This document shows positions 57,459 to 64,000 of a stretch of 64,000 nucleotides of DNA, in pieces. The stretch is from an uncultured Sphingomonadales bacterium (GTDB taxonomy: Bacteria; Pseudomonadota; Alphaproteobacteria; Sphingomonadales; Sphingomonadaceae). Numbering within the stretch: position 1 is the stretch's first letter; each line of letters opens with the position of its first letter. The notes under the pieces were generated by a model that saw only the letters and a list, made by a program, of their open reading frames with translations, was not told the origin of the DNA and did no database searches. Location: assembly GCA_903821685.1 (NCBI GenBank), contig CAIJLW010000076.1, positions 1-64,000 on the forward strand. Reading direction: 5' to 3'. The position numbers were made by a program, and so were the translations under genes.

Positions 57459-58982
57459 CTATCCAAGCTTTTCGAGAAATTGCTGCGCATGTGCACGCAA
57501 TGCAACCTTGTCCGCGTCAGCCATCCGCTCCCAATTTTTATAGGGCATAGCCATACGCGGATTTTTGCGCAGTTTTCTCTCGTTGCGCGCAATGAACTCC
57601 CAATACAGCGCGTTAAACGGACACGCCTTTGGTCCAGTGCGCTGCTTGACGTCATAGCTACAATGCGTGCAATAATCCGACATGCGGTTGATATAGGCGC
57701 CGCTCGCCGCATAGGGTTTCGACGCCAGCATGCCGCCATCGGCGAACTGGCTCATGCCTAAGCTGTTTGGCAACTCAACCCATTCATAGGCATCGGCATA
57801 TACCGCGAGATACCATTTATGGACTTCCTTTGGGTTCAGTCCGGCCAGCAGCGCAAAATTGCCCGTGATCATGAGGCGCTGGATATGGTGCGCGTAGGAA
57901 TGCTCGATCGTTTGGCCAATAGCCTGCGACAGGCAATGCATGTCGGTTTTACCGGTCCAGTAAAATTCAGGCAGTGGCCGCGTCGCGGCAAACGCGTTGC
58001 TTTCCACATATTCTGGACCAGCGTGCCAATAGATCCCGCGCACATATTCGCGCCACCCAATGACTTGCCTTATGAACCCCTCAGCTGCGTTGATTGGGAC
58101 TTTGCCTGCGCGATATTGCACCTCAACCGCACGGCACAGCTCAAGCGGGTCAAGCAAACCAGAGTTGATATAAGGTGAGAGGATCGAGTGCCACAAAAAC
58201 GGTTCTCCGGTGAGCATTGCGTCCTGATAGTCCCCAAAATTGGGTAAAGCGTGGTCCAGAAAATGCTTTTGCTGCCGCAACGCATCCTCGCGCGTTACGG
58301 CAAATCCGAATTTTGTTGTCTCACCCATGTTGCCTGCAAAGCGGCGCTCGACCATCTGAATGACATCTTGTGTGACGGCGTTTGGCGCAAAGTGTAGCGG
58401 CGTTGGCATCGCCAGATCGCGCTTTGCCGGTTTCCGGTTCTCGGCGTCAAAATTCCACTGTCCACCTTCAGGCGTGTCTCCATTCATCATAAGGCCGGAC
58501 TTACGCCGCATATCGCGATAGAAAAACTCCATGCGCAATTGTTTGCGGTCCTTGGTCCAGCTTTCAAATTCAGCATGGGTGCACAAGAAGCGGTCATCGG
58601 GCCGGATTTCTACCGGGATATCAAAGCGATCGGGCCAGCTATCCAACATCGCCTTCACCCGCCATTCGCCTGCCTCGGTCACGCATAATGCGGACACCTT
58701 GTGTCGCTCAATGGCACGGGCAATTTCGCCCGTGAAACTACCGCTGTTCTCCGCGTCGGTCAGCTTTACATAATCAACTGTCCATCCTGCGCTGCGAAGA
58801 TCGTTCGCATGATGGCGCATGGCGGATAGGATATACACCATCTTGGATTTATGGTGCGGCACATATTCGGTCTCTTCATCAACCTCAGCCATGAGGATGA
58901 CGCATGCTTTTTTATCCTGCCCCGCCAAGGATGATAGGCCATGACTGAGTTGGTCGCCAAATATAGGAATGAGTAATGCCAT
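57459..58982 (-). CDS. PhrB-type iron-sulfur (6-4) photolyase / cryptochrome
   Basis: A 507-residue member of the FeS-BCP group of photolyases (Agrobacterium PhrB). Four cysteines fall at C350, C438, C441 and C454, the same positions as the [4Fe-4S] ligands described for PhrB, in TDMHCLSQ and YCTHCSYDVKQRTGPKACPF. The FAD domain shows GWREYVRGIYWH, YWTGKTDM, SYAHHIQRLMI and YEWVELPN. The N-terminal half is the antenna (DMRL-binding) domain. The role is light-driven repair of (6-4) photoproducts, or signalling. It is upstream of sseA on the same strand with a 63-bp gap. Confidence 0.93.
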   Translation of the reverse strand: MALLIPIFGDQLSHGLSSLAGQDKKACVILMAEVDEETEYVPHHKSKMVYILSAMRHHANDLRSAGWTVDYVKLTDAENSGSFTGEIARAIERHKVSALCVTEAGEWRVKAMLDSWPDRFDIPVEIRPDDRFLCTHAEFESWTKDRKQLRMEFFYRDMRRKSGLMMNGDTPEGGQWNFDAENRKPAKRDLAMPTPLHFAPNAVTQDVIQMVERRFAGNMGETTKFGFAVTREDALRQQKHFLDHALPNFGDYQDAMLTGEPFLWHSILSPYINSGLLDPLELCRAVEVQYRAGKVPINAAEGFIRQVIGWREYVRGIYWHAGPEYVESNAFAATRPLPEFYWTGKTDMHCLSQAIGQTIEHSYAHHIQRLMITGNFALLAGLNPKEVHKWYLAVYADAYEWVELPNSLGMSQFADGGMLASKPYAASGAYINRMSDYCTHCSYDVKQRTGPKACPFNALYWEFIARNERKLRKNPRMAMPYKNWERMADADKVALRAHAQQFLEKLG

Positions 58983-59143
58983 ATCGCTATGTTAGCCAGA
59001 CAGGCGGTCAAGGGCGATACGGGATTTCAGGAAAGCAGACTTGAACGATTCAATCGAAAATCGGGCCGCTCTGGCGGCGCGTCTCCGACTGCATCCTGTA
59101 TCACCCGTTTGCTTCCCGCGGCGAAACCGCTAAAAGCGCCTTT

Positions 59144-59602
59144 ATGAAAGACATATTAAAGCCAAAATTTCTTGGTGCGCAAAGCACGCTTCCGCAAACG
59201 CCTGAAGAGGCGCAGTTGGATTATGTCCCCAACCCGCGCCCAGACACGCTGTATCTCGCGCGCTTTGCCGTGCCTGAATTCACATCCTTGTGTCCGGTAA
59301 CGGCCCAGCCTGATTTCGCGCATTTGGTTATCGACTATGCGCCAGATGCGACGATCGTCGAATCGAAATCGCTTAAGCTGTTCTTGGGCTCGTTCCGCAA
59401 CCATGCCGCTTTTCACGAAGATTGCACCGTTGGCATTGGCCAGCGCCTGTTTTCGGAGATGAAGCCGCATTGGCTGCGCATTGGTGGCTATTGGTATCCG
59501 CGCGGCGGCATACCCATTGATGTGTTTTGGCAATCCGGCGATCCTCCCAAGGGTTTGTGGTTGCCAGATCAAGGGGTTCAGCCATATCGGGGCCGCGGCT
59601 GA
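59144..59602 (+). CDS. queF: NADPH-dependent 7-cyano-7-deazaguanine reductase (short type)
   Basis: Reduces preQ0 to preQ1 in queuosine synthesis. The 152-residue unimodular QueF has the catalytic cysteine in [14 protein letters not shown] and the substrate/NADPH motif [15 protein letters not shown]. The N- and C-terminal extensions are short, as expected for the type I form. It is divergent from the photolyase gene; other queuosine genes are not in the window. Confidence 0.96.
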   Translation: MKDILKPKFLGAQSTLPQTPEEAQLDYVPNPRPDTLYLARFAVPEFTSLCPVTAQPDFAHLVIDYAPDATIVESKSLKLFLGSFRNHAAFHEDCTVGIGQRLFSEMKPHWLRIGGYWYPRGGIPIDVFWQSGDPPKGLWLPDQGVQPYRGRG

Positions 59603-59723
59603 ATAATGTAAATAACCCTTCTAAGGTTCGGTGCCCATCGCCTCGTCGACGCAGGGGAATCGTTCATCGCAAATATCAGCATTAATGATGTCTTCCGCCA
59701 AAGCTCTGCCCTATCGACCGATC

Positions 59724-60860
59724 ATGGTTCGGGTGGAAAAATTTGGGGAAGGGCGCGCTAAAGATCTGCTGCGTTTTGGCGTGGTATCGTTGGCGCTGTT
59801 GACTAGTTTGTCGGGATGTGTCGGTGTGCAGCGGCCAATGCCTCAGGCCAATCCCACCCCGTCAACTCGAATACCGCATTCTGCAGCGCCTGTTGGGCAG
59901 GCCGCTCCAAAGCGGCCATTCAATCGCCGTGCGCCTATTGGTCTTGAAAATCTGGTGCGGGAGCAATGGCAGATTTTCCCAGGCCGTACCGGCGTCGCTA
60001 TCATGCGCATAGATGGCGGCGAATGGATAACTGGCCAACGGGCGACAGAATTGTTCCCGCAGCAAAGCGTATCCAAAACATGGGTGGCGTTGACTATATT
60101 GGACTTGGTCGATCAAGGTAAAGTCAGCCTTGACCAGAAGATACGCATTACACCTAATGATCTAGCGGTTTTCCATCAACCCATTCGCGACCGTGTAATC
60201 TCCAATGGTGGGATTGAGGCGACCGTGCTCGCCTTACTCGAGCAGGCTATCATAGCGAGTGACAATACCGCCAATGACTCCCTCTTGCGTACGGCTGGCG
60301 GCCCTCAAGCGGTTCAAAGTTTTTTGGCGCGAAAGAATTTGGGGGCCATCCGCTTTGGTCCAGGCGAACGTTTGTTGCAAAGCGGCATTGCTGGCCTTGA
60401 TTGGCGTCAGGAATATTCGCTTGGTAATAGGTTTTATGCAGCGCGTAACATGGTGCCGATGGCGAAGCGCAAAGCTGCACTCGATTTTTATCTCGACAAC
60501 CCGATCGATGGGGCCAGTCCCGAGGCAATTGTCCGTGCTCTTGCCAGGCTGGCCAAAGGAGAGTTGCTGTCGCCTGCATCAACTAGGCTTATCTTGGGGA
60601 TCATGTCACGCACATCAAGCGGGCCAAACCGTATGAAGGCGGGTGTACCGGCAGGCTGGCGCTTTTTGCATAAAACGGGAACCGGGCAGATATTGTCGCC
60701 TGTTTCAACGGGCTATAACGACATTGGAATTATGACGGCGCCCGATGGGACGCGCTATGCGCTGGCAATCATGATGGGCAGTACAACCGCATCCATCCCG
60801 CAGCGTATGGCGTTCATGCAATTTGTGTCGCGCACGACTGCCACATATCACGACCAGTAA
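59724..60860 (+). CDS. class A beta-lactamase-like lipoprotein
   Basis: A 378-residue serine beta-lactamase-fold protein. From the ATG at 59724 a lipoprotein signal ends in lipobox LSGC (C32), then a Pro-rich linker (33-65). Catalytic motifs: SVSK (S115, K118), SDN (179-181) and KTG in FLHKTGTG. The Glu expected 34 residues after the SDN Asn is present (GERLLQ), but the usual ExxLN omega-loop reads ERLLQ, so Asn170 is replaced. Activity against beta-lactams is therefore uncertain; a D,D-peptidase or esterase is possible. Other in-frame starts lie upstream (59631 GTG, 59685 ATG). Confidence 0.8.
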   Translation: MVRVEKFGEGRAKDLLRFGVVSLALLTSLSGCVGVQRPMPQANPTPSTRIPHSAAPVGQAAPKRPFNRRAPIGLENLVREQWQIFPGRTGVAIMRIDGGEWITGQRATELFPQQSVSKTWVALTILDLVDQGKVSLDQKIRITPNDLAVFHQPIRDRVISNGGIEATVLALLEQAIIASDNTANDSLLRTAGGPQAVQSFLARKNLGAIRFGPGERLLQSGIAGLDWRQEYSLGNRFYAARNMVPMAKRKAALDFYLDNPIDGASPEAIVRALARLAKGELLSPASTRLILGIMSRTSSGPNRMKAGVPAGWRFLHKTGTGQILSPVSTGYNDIGIMTAPDGTRYALAIMMGSTTASIPQRMAFMQFVSRTTATYHDQ

Positions 60861-60914
60861 TTTTATGGGTTGATGACGCCTGACATGGATTGTCAGCATC
60901 TGGGCAATTCAGAC

Positions 60915-60950
60915 AAAGAAAAGGGCCGTCCTGTAAACAGAACGGCCCTT
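60915..60950 (-). terminator. intrinsic terminator of the Ala-rich lipoprotein gene
   Basis: AAGGGCCGT (60921-60929) and ACGGCCCTT (60942-60950) form a 9-bp stem with a 12-base loop. On the minus strand the stem is followed by TTCTTTG, 30 bp beyond the lipoprotein gene. It may also slow transcripts from the beta-lactamase-like gene on the other strand. Confidence 0.85.
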
Positions 60951-60980
60951 ATCAAAAGCTTTCGCTAAAAAGCGCGAATA

Positions 60981-61235
60981 TTACTTCGCAGCTTCTTTCG
61001 CTGCTTCTGCAGGCGCACCAGCAGCAGCGGCCGCATCGGCAGGTGCAGCAGCAGCGTCAGCAGCAGGTGCAGCAGCGGCGTCAGCAGCAGGTGCAGCGCC
61101 TTCTACAGCAGCGTCAGCAGCTTCTGCTGGAGCTTCTGTTGCGGTTGCTTCTGCTGCTGGAGCTTCTTCAGCCTTTGAGCAAGCGACCAAACCGAGCGAA
61201 GCGGCAAGAACGAGAGATATAGCAATTTTCTTCAT
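60981..61235 (-). CDS. small Ala-rich lipoprotein
   Basis: An 84-residue lipoprotein with lipobox LVAC (C19). The mature part is almost entirely Ala, Glu, Pro, Thr and Asp in short repeated units (for example two copies of APAADAAA). The tract suggests a flexible, acidic, low-complexity tail, possibly a spacer. No function is recognised. The antisense Gln-rich frame is only its shadow. It has its own terminator and is divergent from the methionine operon. Confidence 0.82.
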   Translation of the reverse strand: MKKIAISLVLAASLGLVACSKAEEAPAAEATATEAPAEAADAAVEGAAPAADAAAAPAADAAAAPADAAAAAGAPAEAAKEAAK

Positions 61236-61427
61236 ATGGGAAACCCCCTAGCAAAACTTATGAAAACCTGACAGGCACGCCACAACAATTACAGCTTGCC
61301 TGCGGAAAGCCCTCTAGCTTGTTCACAATTCGGTGGCAATGCGCTTTTTTAAAGTTTGATATTGTCCCATAACAATTTCGCGCCAATCTCTACCTTAACG
61401 GTAGAAAATATGCGGGATTTGAGCTTA

Positions 61428-61456
61428 TTGACATGATATAAAGAATTCTTTATATG
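61428..61456 (+). promoter_or_regulatory. methionine-operon promoter with a palindromic operator
   Basis: A consensus -35 TTGACA (61428-61433) is followed at 17 bp by a -10-like TATATG (61451-61456). Between and over them lies a perfect 20-bp palindrome, ATATAAAGAATTCTTTATAT (61436-61455). The start codon follows only about 9 bases after the -10, so the transcript may be leaderless or nearly so. The arrangement fits repression by steric occlusion; the likely repressor is the ArsR-fusion encoded next. Confidence 0.75.
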
Positions 61457-61464
61457 CGCTCCAA

Positions 61465-62463
61465 ATGATGAATTTGCTCAATATCATGCGGGCTTTGGCC
61501 GATCCGACGCGCTTGCGAATCGCGTTTTTGGTGCTGCGCTTGGAACTGTCTGTGGGTGAGTTGGTCCAAATTTTGGACCAAAGTCAGCCCCGCGTGTCAC
61601 GCCACATTAGAATATTGGACGAGGCCGGGCTTCTTGAGCGGCGTAAGGAAGGAAGCTGGGTATTTTTGCGGCCTGCTGCAATATTGACCGATAGTCCCGT
61701 CGCATCCTTATTGGCTGAGGCAGATGTATCGCAGGGCAAGGCATTTCAGCGCGATGTTCTTCGGCTTGATGAAGTACGCAGCGCCCGGACCGATATGGCC
61801 GCAGCCTATTTTGCTGCACATGCTGATGAATGGGATTCTCTTCGATCGCTGCACATCGCCGATTCGGAAGTTGAAGCACGGTTGGCACATATCCTCCACA
61901 GCGCGCCATTGGGACGTTTTCTAGATGTGGGAACCGGCACTGGACGCATGGTAGAACTATTTGCAGGGGCCTCGGAGCGTTTTGTGGCTGTCGACAATAG
62001 TCCCGAGATGCTTCGACTGGCGCGGGCGAAGATTGCAAATCTAAGTCCAGAAATCGCGAATAAGGTCGATATTAAGCTCGGCGATTTTAACATGTTACCC
62101 GTAGGCGACGCTGAATTTGACACGGTCATTTTTCATCAAGTGCTGCACTACGCACAGCATCCCGAGGCCGTGATAGCGGAGGCCATCCGTACGCTTGCGC
62201 CCGGCGGCAGATTAGTCATCGTCGATTTTGCTGCGCATAATCTTGAAGAATTGCGCACAGTCCATGCGCACGCGCGGCTTGGTTTCACGGATGACTTCAT
62301 GAAAAAGACCTTTGCTAGCCAAGGCCTTCAACTGGTTCACCAAACCGCTCTTGAAGCAGGCGAATTGGTCATCAAAGTTTGGATGGGCCAAAAACTATCT
62401 GGCGCACAGCCGAGCCCCAAAAGTGGCCTAAGGCCAGAAGATAACCTAAGGATTGTTGCATGA
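61465..62463 (+). CDS. ArsR-type repressor fused to a SAM-dependent methyltransferase
   Basis: A 332-residue fusion. Residues 1-90 form an ArsR winged helix (RALADPTRLRIAFLVL, then QSQPRVSRHIRILDEAGLLERR). Residues about 130-290 are a class I SAM-methyltransferase (RFLDVGTGTGRMVEL at about 151-165, then DSPE- and DTVIFHQVLHYA segments). Such fusions sit before metF/metH in rhizobia and other alphaproteobacteria and are linked to SAH/SAM sensing (SahR-like). Whether the methyltransferase part catalyses or only binds ligand is unknown. ATGs lie at 61465 and 61468; its stop overlaps metF (ATGA). Confidence 0.9.
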   Translation: MMNLLNIMRALADPTRLRIAFLVLRLELSVGELVQILDQSQPRVSRHIRILDEAGLLERRKEGSWVFLRPAAILTDSPVASLLAEADVSQGKAFQRDVLRLDEVRSARTDMAAAYFAAHADEWDSLRSLHIADSEVEARLAHILHSAPLGRFLDVGTGTGRMVELFAGASERFVAVDNSPEMLRLARAKIANLSPEIANKVDIKLGDFNMLPVGDAEFDTVIFHQVLHYAQHPEAVIAEAIRTLAPGGRLVIVDFAAHNLEELRTVHAHARLGFTDDFMKKTFASQGLQLVHQTALEAGELVIKVWMGQKLSGAQPSPKSGLRPEDNLRIVA

Positions 62464-63401
62464 TTCTCCCGCTTGCGCAGATGCAAGAAGCTAGCCGCGC
62501 TGTGGCCTCACCCCTTTTCGCCGGACTTTCGGGTGATTGCGAAATCAGCTTTGAATTCTTTCCGCCCAAGACGGAAAAGATGGAAGAACAACTTTGGGAT
62601 TCGGTCGTAACATTGGCGCCCCTTGCCCCACGCTTTGTGTCAGTCACTTATGGCGCAGGCGGCACCACGCGTGAACGCACGCACAAAACCGTGGCCCGCA
62701 TCGCGCGCGAAACTCACATTCCTGCAGCCGCGCACCTCACTTGCGTCGAGGCGTCAAAAGGCGAAATCGCCGATGTCGCCAACGCGTATTGGGAAGCGGG
62801 TGTTCGCCATATTGTTGCCCTGCGGGGCGATGCCCCCAATTCTGACGGCCGGTTTGTGCCGCACCCTGATGGCTATGCCAGCGCTGCGGAGTTGGTAGAA
62901 GGTTTGCGTAAACTACATCCGTTTGAAATTTCGGTCAGTGCCTATCCCGAAACACATCCCGAAGCATTGTCGGCGGCGTCCGACATTGATTTTCTTAAAC
63001 GCAAACTCGCTTCAGGCGCGAGCCGCGCCATCACTCAGTTCTTTTTTGAACCAGAGACCTTTTTCCGTTTCCGTGATGCTGTCGCGGCGGCCGGCATAGA
63101 TGCAGAGATCGTGCCCGGCATCATGCCCGTGTCGAACTTTGCCGCGATCACACGCATGTCGCAAATGACGGGAACAGCAATTCCGGATTGGATGGCCCAT
63201 CTGTTCGATGGTCTTGATGATCACCCGTCCGCACGGCAGCTGGTCGCCGCGACCGTATCAGCGGAAATGTGCCGCAAATTATATGCAGGCGGTGTACGCG
63301 ATTTCCATTTTTATACACTGAACCGCGCCGAGCTCTCTTACGCTATCTGCCATCTGCTTGGAAAACGGCCAGCCGCGCTTGCGCAAGAGGTCGCAGCATG
63401 A
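62460..63401 (+). CDS. metF: methylenetetrahydrofolate reductase
   Basis: Reduces 5,10-methylene-THF to 5-methyl-THF using FAD and NADH, supplying MetH. The 313-residue TIM barrel begins SFEFFPPKTEKMEEQLW (catalytic Glu region). It shows RFVSVTYGAGGTTR, HLTCVEASKGEI and VALRGDAPN, then FFFEPETFFRF and FHFYTLNRAELSY. Both ends overlap neighbours by 4 bp (ATGA), so repressor, metF and metH are translated as one coupled operon. Confidence 0.97.
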   Translation: MILPLAQMQEASRAVASPLFAGLSGDCEISFEFFPPKTEKMEEQLWDSVVTLAPLAPRFVSVTYGAGGTTRERTHKTVARIARETHIPAAAHLTCVEASKGEIADVANAYWEAGVRHIVALRGDAPNSDGRFVPHPDGYASAAELVEGLRKLHPFEISVSAYPETHPEALSAASDIDFLKRKLASGASRAITQFFFEPETFFRFRDAVAAAGIDAEIVPGIMPVSNFAAITRMSQMTGTAIPDWMAHLFDGLDDHPSARQLVAATVSAEMCRKLYAGGVRDFHFYTLNRAELSYAICHLLGKRPAALAQEVAA

Positions 63402-64000
63402 GTGCGCGTGCGGCCTTTGTTGATCGTGCGGCGCAACAGATCCTGGTTTTTGACGGCGGCTATGGCACAGCGATTCAAGGATACAAACTGTCCGAAGCCG
63501 ATTATCGCGGCGACCTTGATCTGACGCATGATCAAAAGGGAAATAACGACCTGTTGTCGATTACGCGCCCCGACATTGTCGGCGCAGTTCATACCGCTTA
63601 TCTTGAGGCGGGCGCGGATATGATCGAAACCAACACCTTCAGCGCGACCCAAATCAGCATGGCCGATTATGGCTGCGAACATTTGGTTACGCGGCTAAAC
63701 GTGGAATCGGCGAAGCTGGCGCGTGCTTGCTGCGATGCCGCCGAGGCGAAGGACGGCGTTCGGCGCTTTGTGGCTGGCTCGGTTGGCCCGACCAATAAGA
63801 CATTGTCTTTATCCCCTGATGTTAACGATCCAGGCTATCGCGAGATAGACTTTGACTATTTGAAAGATGTCTATCGCGCACAATGCGATGCCTTGATCGA
63901 AGGCGGTGTCGATTTTCTGTTGATCGAAACAATATTCGATACCCTCAATGCCAAATGCGCAGCGATGGCGGCGCAAGAAGCGGCTGCCGCTTGCGGGCGC
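63398..64000 (+). CDS. metH: cobalamin-dependent methionine synthase, N-terminal part (3' end off the window)
   Basis: Visible are 201 codons of a homocysteine-binding domain: ILVFDGGYGTAIQGYKLSEA, NNDLLSITRPDIVGAVHTAY, EAGADMIETNTFSAT, VAGSVGPTNKTLSLSPDV and VDFLLIETIFDTLNAKCA. This is the MetH homocysteine S-methyltransferase module. The gene continues past the right edge, so I cannot tell whether it is the full cobalamin enzyme or the split form (a separate ~350-residue homocysteine module followed by the rest). The start ATG overlaps the metF stop (ATGA). Confidence 0.94.
   Translation, partial: MSARAAFVDRAAQQILVFDGGYGTAIQGYKLSEADYRGDLDLTHDQKGNNDLLSITRPDIVGAVHTAYLEAGADMIETNTFSATQISMADYGCEHLVTRLNVESAKLARACCDAAEAKDGVRRFVAGSVGPTNKTLSLSPDVNDPGYREIDFDYLKDVYRAQCDALIEGGVDFLLIETIFDTLNAKCAAMAAQEAAAACGR

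Noticed and set aside
60890-61222. Gln/Leu-rich open frame on the plus strand
   Set aside because: Its repeats are the antisense image of the Ala-rich lipoprotein, which has a signal peptide, lipobox and terminator.

Overview
The window reads as chromosomal DNA of an alphaproteobacterium, most likely a sphingomonad (Sphingomonadales; Sphingorhabdus/Sphingopyxis-like). This is inferred from the family profile: a 2-oxoglutarate dehydrogenase/sucD/mdh run, a DUF3576-leuS-lptE-holA operon, MipZ, an ArsR-methyltransferase fusion ahead of metF/metH, and a PhrB-type iron-sulfur photolyase. By eye the GC content is moderate and coding density is very high, with many 1-4 base gene overlaps. I saw no transposase, integrase, phage gene or CRISPR array.

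Layout. 1-13.5 kb, all minus strand: an edge-truncated TRIC-type membrane protein, lpdA, sucB, sucA, sucD, mdh, an exported M20 peptidase, zapE, a hotdog thioesterase, sdhB and a CNNM/CBS membrane protein. This is a central-carbon block, but sucC and sdhCDA are not in it. 13.6-24.5 kb: an OmpA-like lipoprotein, a UbiH-type monooxygenase, ftsK, lolA, a structured terminator-ended intergenic region, xth-ribA, PBP1A, msrB and holA. 24.5-31.9 kb: lptE, leuS, a DUF3576 lipoprotein, an exported unknown protein, a ThiE/TenI-like protein, a YggS-type PLP protein, pdeM and an exported two-domain aspartyl protease. 32-43.4 kb: an exported S9 peptidase, then an operon-like run mipZ, J-domain protein, phosphomannomutase, ligase-associated helicase; panC, a UDP-sugar epimerase, a TetR regulator, a GNAT acetyltransferase and the rplU-rpmA operon. 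43.5-51.3 kb: a small lipoprotein, a DUF885 metallopeptidase, a TonB-C-like protein, a P450, a frameshifted winged-helix gene in a gene-poor kilobase, tRNA-Glu and recJ. 51.3-64 kb: a flavodoxin-like protein, glpX, hom, 3-hydroxyacyl-CoA dehydrogenase, the sseA-metC pair, the photolyase, queF, a beta-lactamase-like lipoprotein, an Ala-rich lipoprotein, and the methionine operon (ArsR-methyltransferase, metF, start of metH) running off the right edge.

Functional themes. The left block supplies the TCA steps from 2-oxoglutarate to succinyl-CoA, succinate oxidation and malate oxidation. A sulfur amino-acid theme occupies the right end: hom feeds homoserine, metC and sseA handle cysteine-derived sulfur, and metF/metH close the methionine cycle under a probable SAH/SAM-responsive repressor. 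Its operator is a perfect 20-bp palindrome lying between the -35 and -10 elements. Envelope functions (lolA, lptE, PBP1A, OmpA-like, several lipoproteins and exported peptidases) are scattered through the window.

Most of the window is ordinary core genome. The best leads are the methionine-operon promoter, the structured region after lolA, the frameshifted regulator beside tRNA-Glu, the beta-lactamase-like protein with an altered omega-loop motif, and the dispersed ligase-associated repair genes.
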